Source: Nymphaea colorata
Taxonomy: Eukaryota > Streptophyta > Magnoliopsida > Nymphaeales > Nymphaeaceae
Reading direction: 5' to 3'
DNA: 64,000 nucleotides
NCBI RefSeq assembly: GCF_008831285.2
Contig: NC_045139.1
Location: forward strand, 16,226,354 to 16,290,353
How positions within the stretch are numbered: position 1 is the first letter of the stretch; each line of letters starts with the position of its first letter. Positions 63,390 to 64,000 of the stretch are shown one piece after another. Below the pieces are notes generated by a model. The model was not told the DNA's origin and made no database searches. It saw only the letters and a program-made list of their open reading frames with translations. Both the position numbers and the translations under genes were made by a program.

Positions 63390-64000
63390 AGTCATTATCA
63401 CTTGGCAGAAAGATAAGGCTTCAAGCCAATATTGGCAATACTCATAGACACTGTTTTTTCTATTAAACTATAAAGTTCATACTTTCTTTGTGCTCTTCAT
63501 TACCAACTGGATGTCACAGGTTTGTCCTTTTGAATCGCACCAAGACAACCTAGCAGTCCAGCCCTTGCTAGGGAAGGGACCGATCACTTTGTCGGGTTTG
63601 ATCCAAACGAATCTAGCGAGATTAAGTTTCATCAAATGTGAAACCGATTAGGAAATCACTATGAGCTCATCAGTCTGAACGATGGGAGCTCAAGAACGAG
63701 ATGCCTTATCATGTTTGTTGGCAAATATAGATCTCTCCTTCATTTTAAAGAAACAGAGCTCAAACTTGATTAGGCACAATGAAGAGAACTTAACTCATGT
63801 CCTTTAACTTCATGAAGTCTTGGACAATGAGAGAGTCAAAACTTGATTCAGAGTTGTTGAGTCCTTAGGGGAATCCGATAAAACCCTAAGGTCTTGTCTT
63901 CGTACCTCCAAGGTTCTGTCTTGCTTTAGAGTTTGAGTGGACTTATAGTACATTTTTCAACTCATGTGTCAAGTTTGTTACCGTTTACCTTACAAATGAG
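63390..64000. other. Intergenic, no gene seen at right edge
   Basis: No open frame, tRNA or element recognised; a gene beyond the right edge cannot be excluded. Confidence 0.45.

Overview
The window is nuclear DNA of a flowering plant. Five protein-coding genes belong to plant families. Their exons are joined by GT..AG introns, and much of the DNA between genes is AT-rich and full of (TA)n tracts, short non-autonomous elements and retroelement scraps. The species cannot be fixed from the sequence alone. No plasmid, phage, operon or CRISPR-like structure is present.

Layout. Positions 1-6700 (minus) hold a BRO1-domain gene whose 3' end lies beyond the left edge; nine exons were traced by splice sites. 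From about 6700 to 24900 I find no credible gene, only microsatellites, SINE-like and MITE-like elements, and a gutted Ty1/copia element with one short LTR and a tRNA-iMet primer site (21949-22536). Then come three genes, all minus strand: a single-exon DUF6817/HD-like protein (24937-26277), the DNA-replication licensing factor CDT1 in seven coding exons (27394-31043, with a non-coding 5' exon near 32080-32250), and a secreted leucine-rich-repeat protein without a kinase (34570-36369).

Positions 36500-53700 form a 17 kb gene-poor stretch made of small repeats: a MITE with a TTA target duplication, several copies of three dispersed repeat families, SINE-like units and one insertion flanked by a 15 bp direct repeat. 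The plus-strand gene at 54.5-59.9 kb is a two-repeat MYB factor of the DIVARICATA/SRM1 type with a 4.4 kb intron; its expected ATG is missing in this sequence. The last 4 kb hold no recognised gene.

The genes are ordinary neighbours with separate jobs (endosomal/membrane protein, replication licensing, extracellular LRR protein, MYB regulator, unknown DUF) and show no sign of forming a gene cluster or shared pathway. The most useful observations are the missing MYB start codon and the repeat families that occur several times within this one window.
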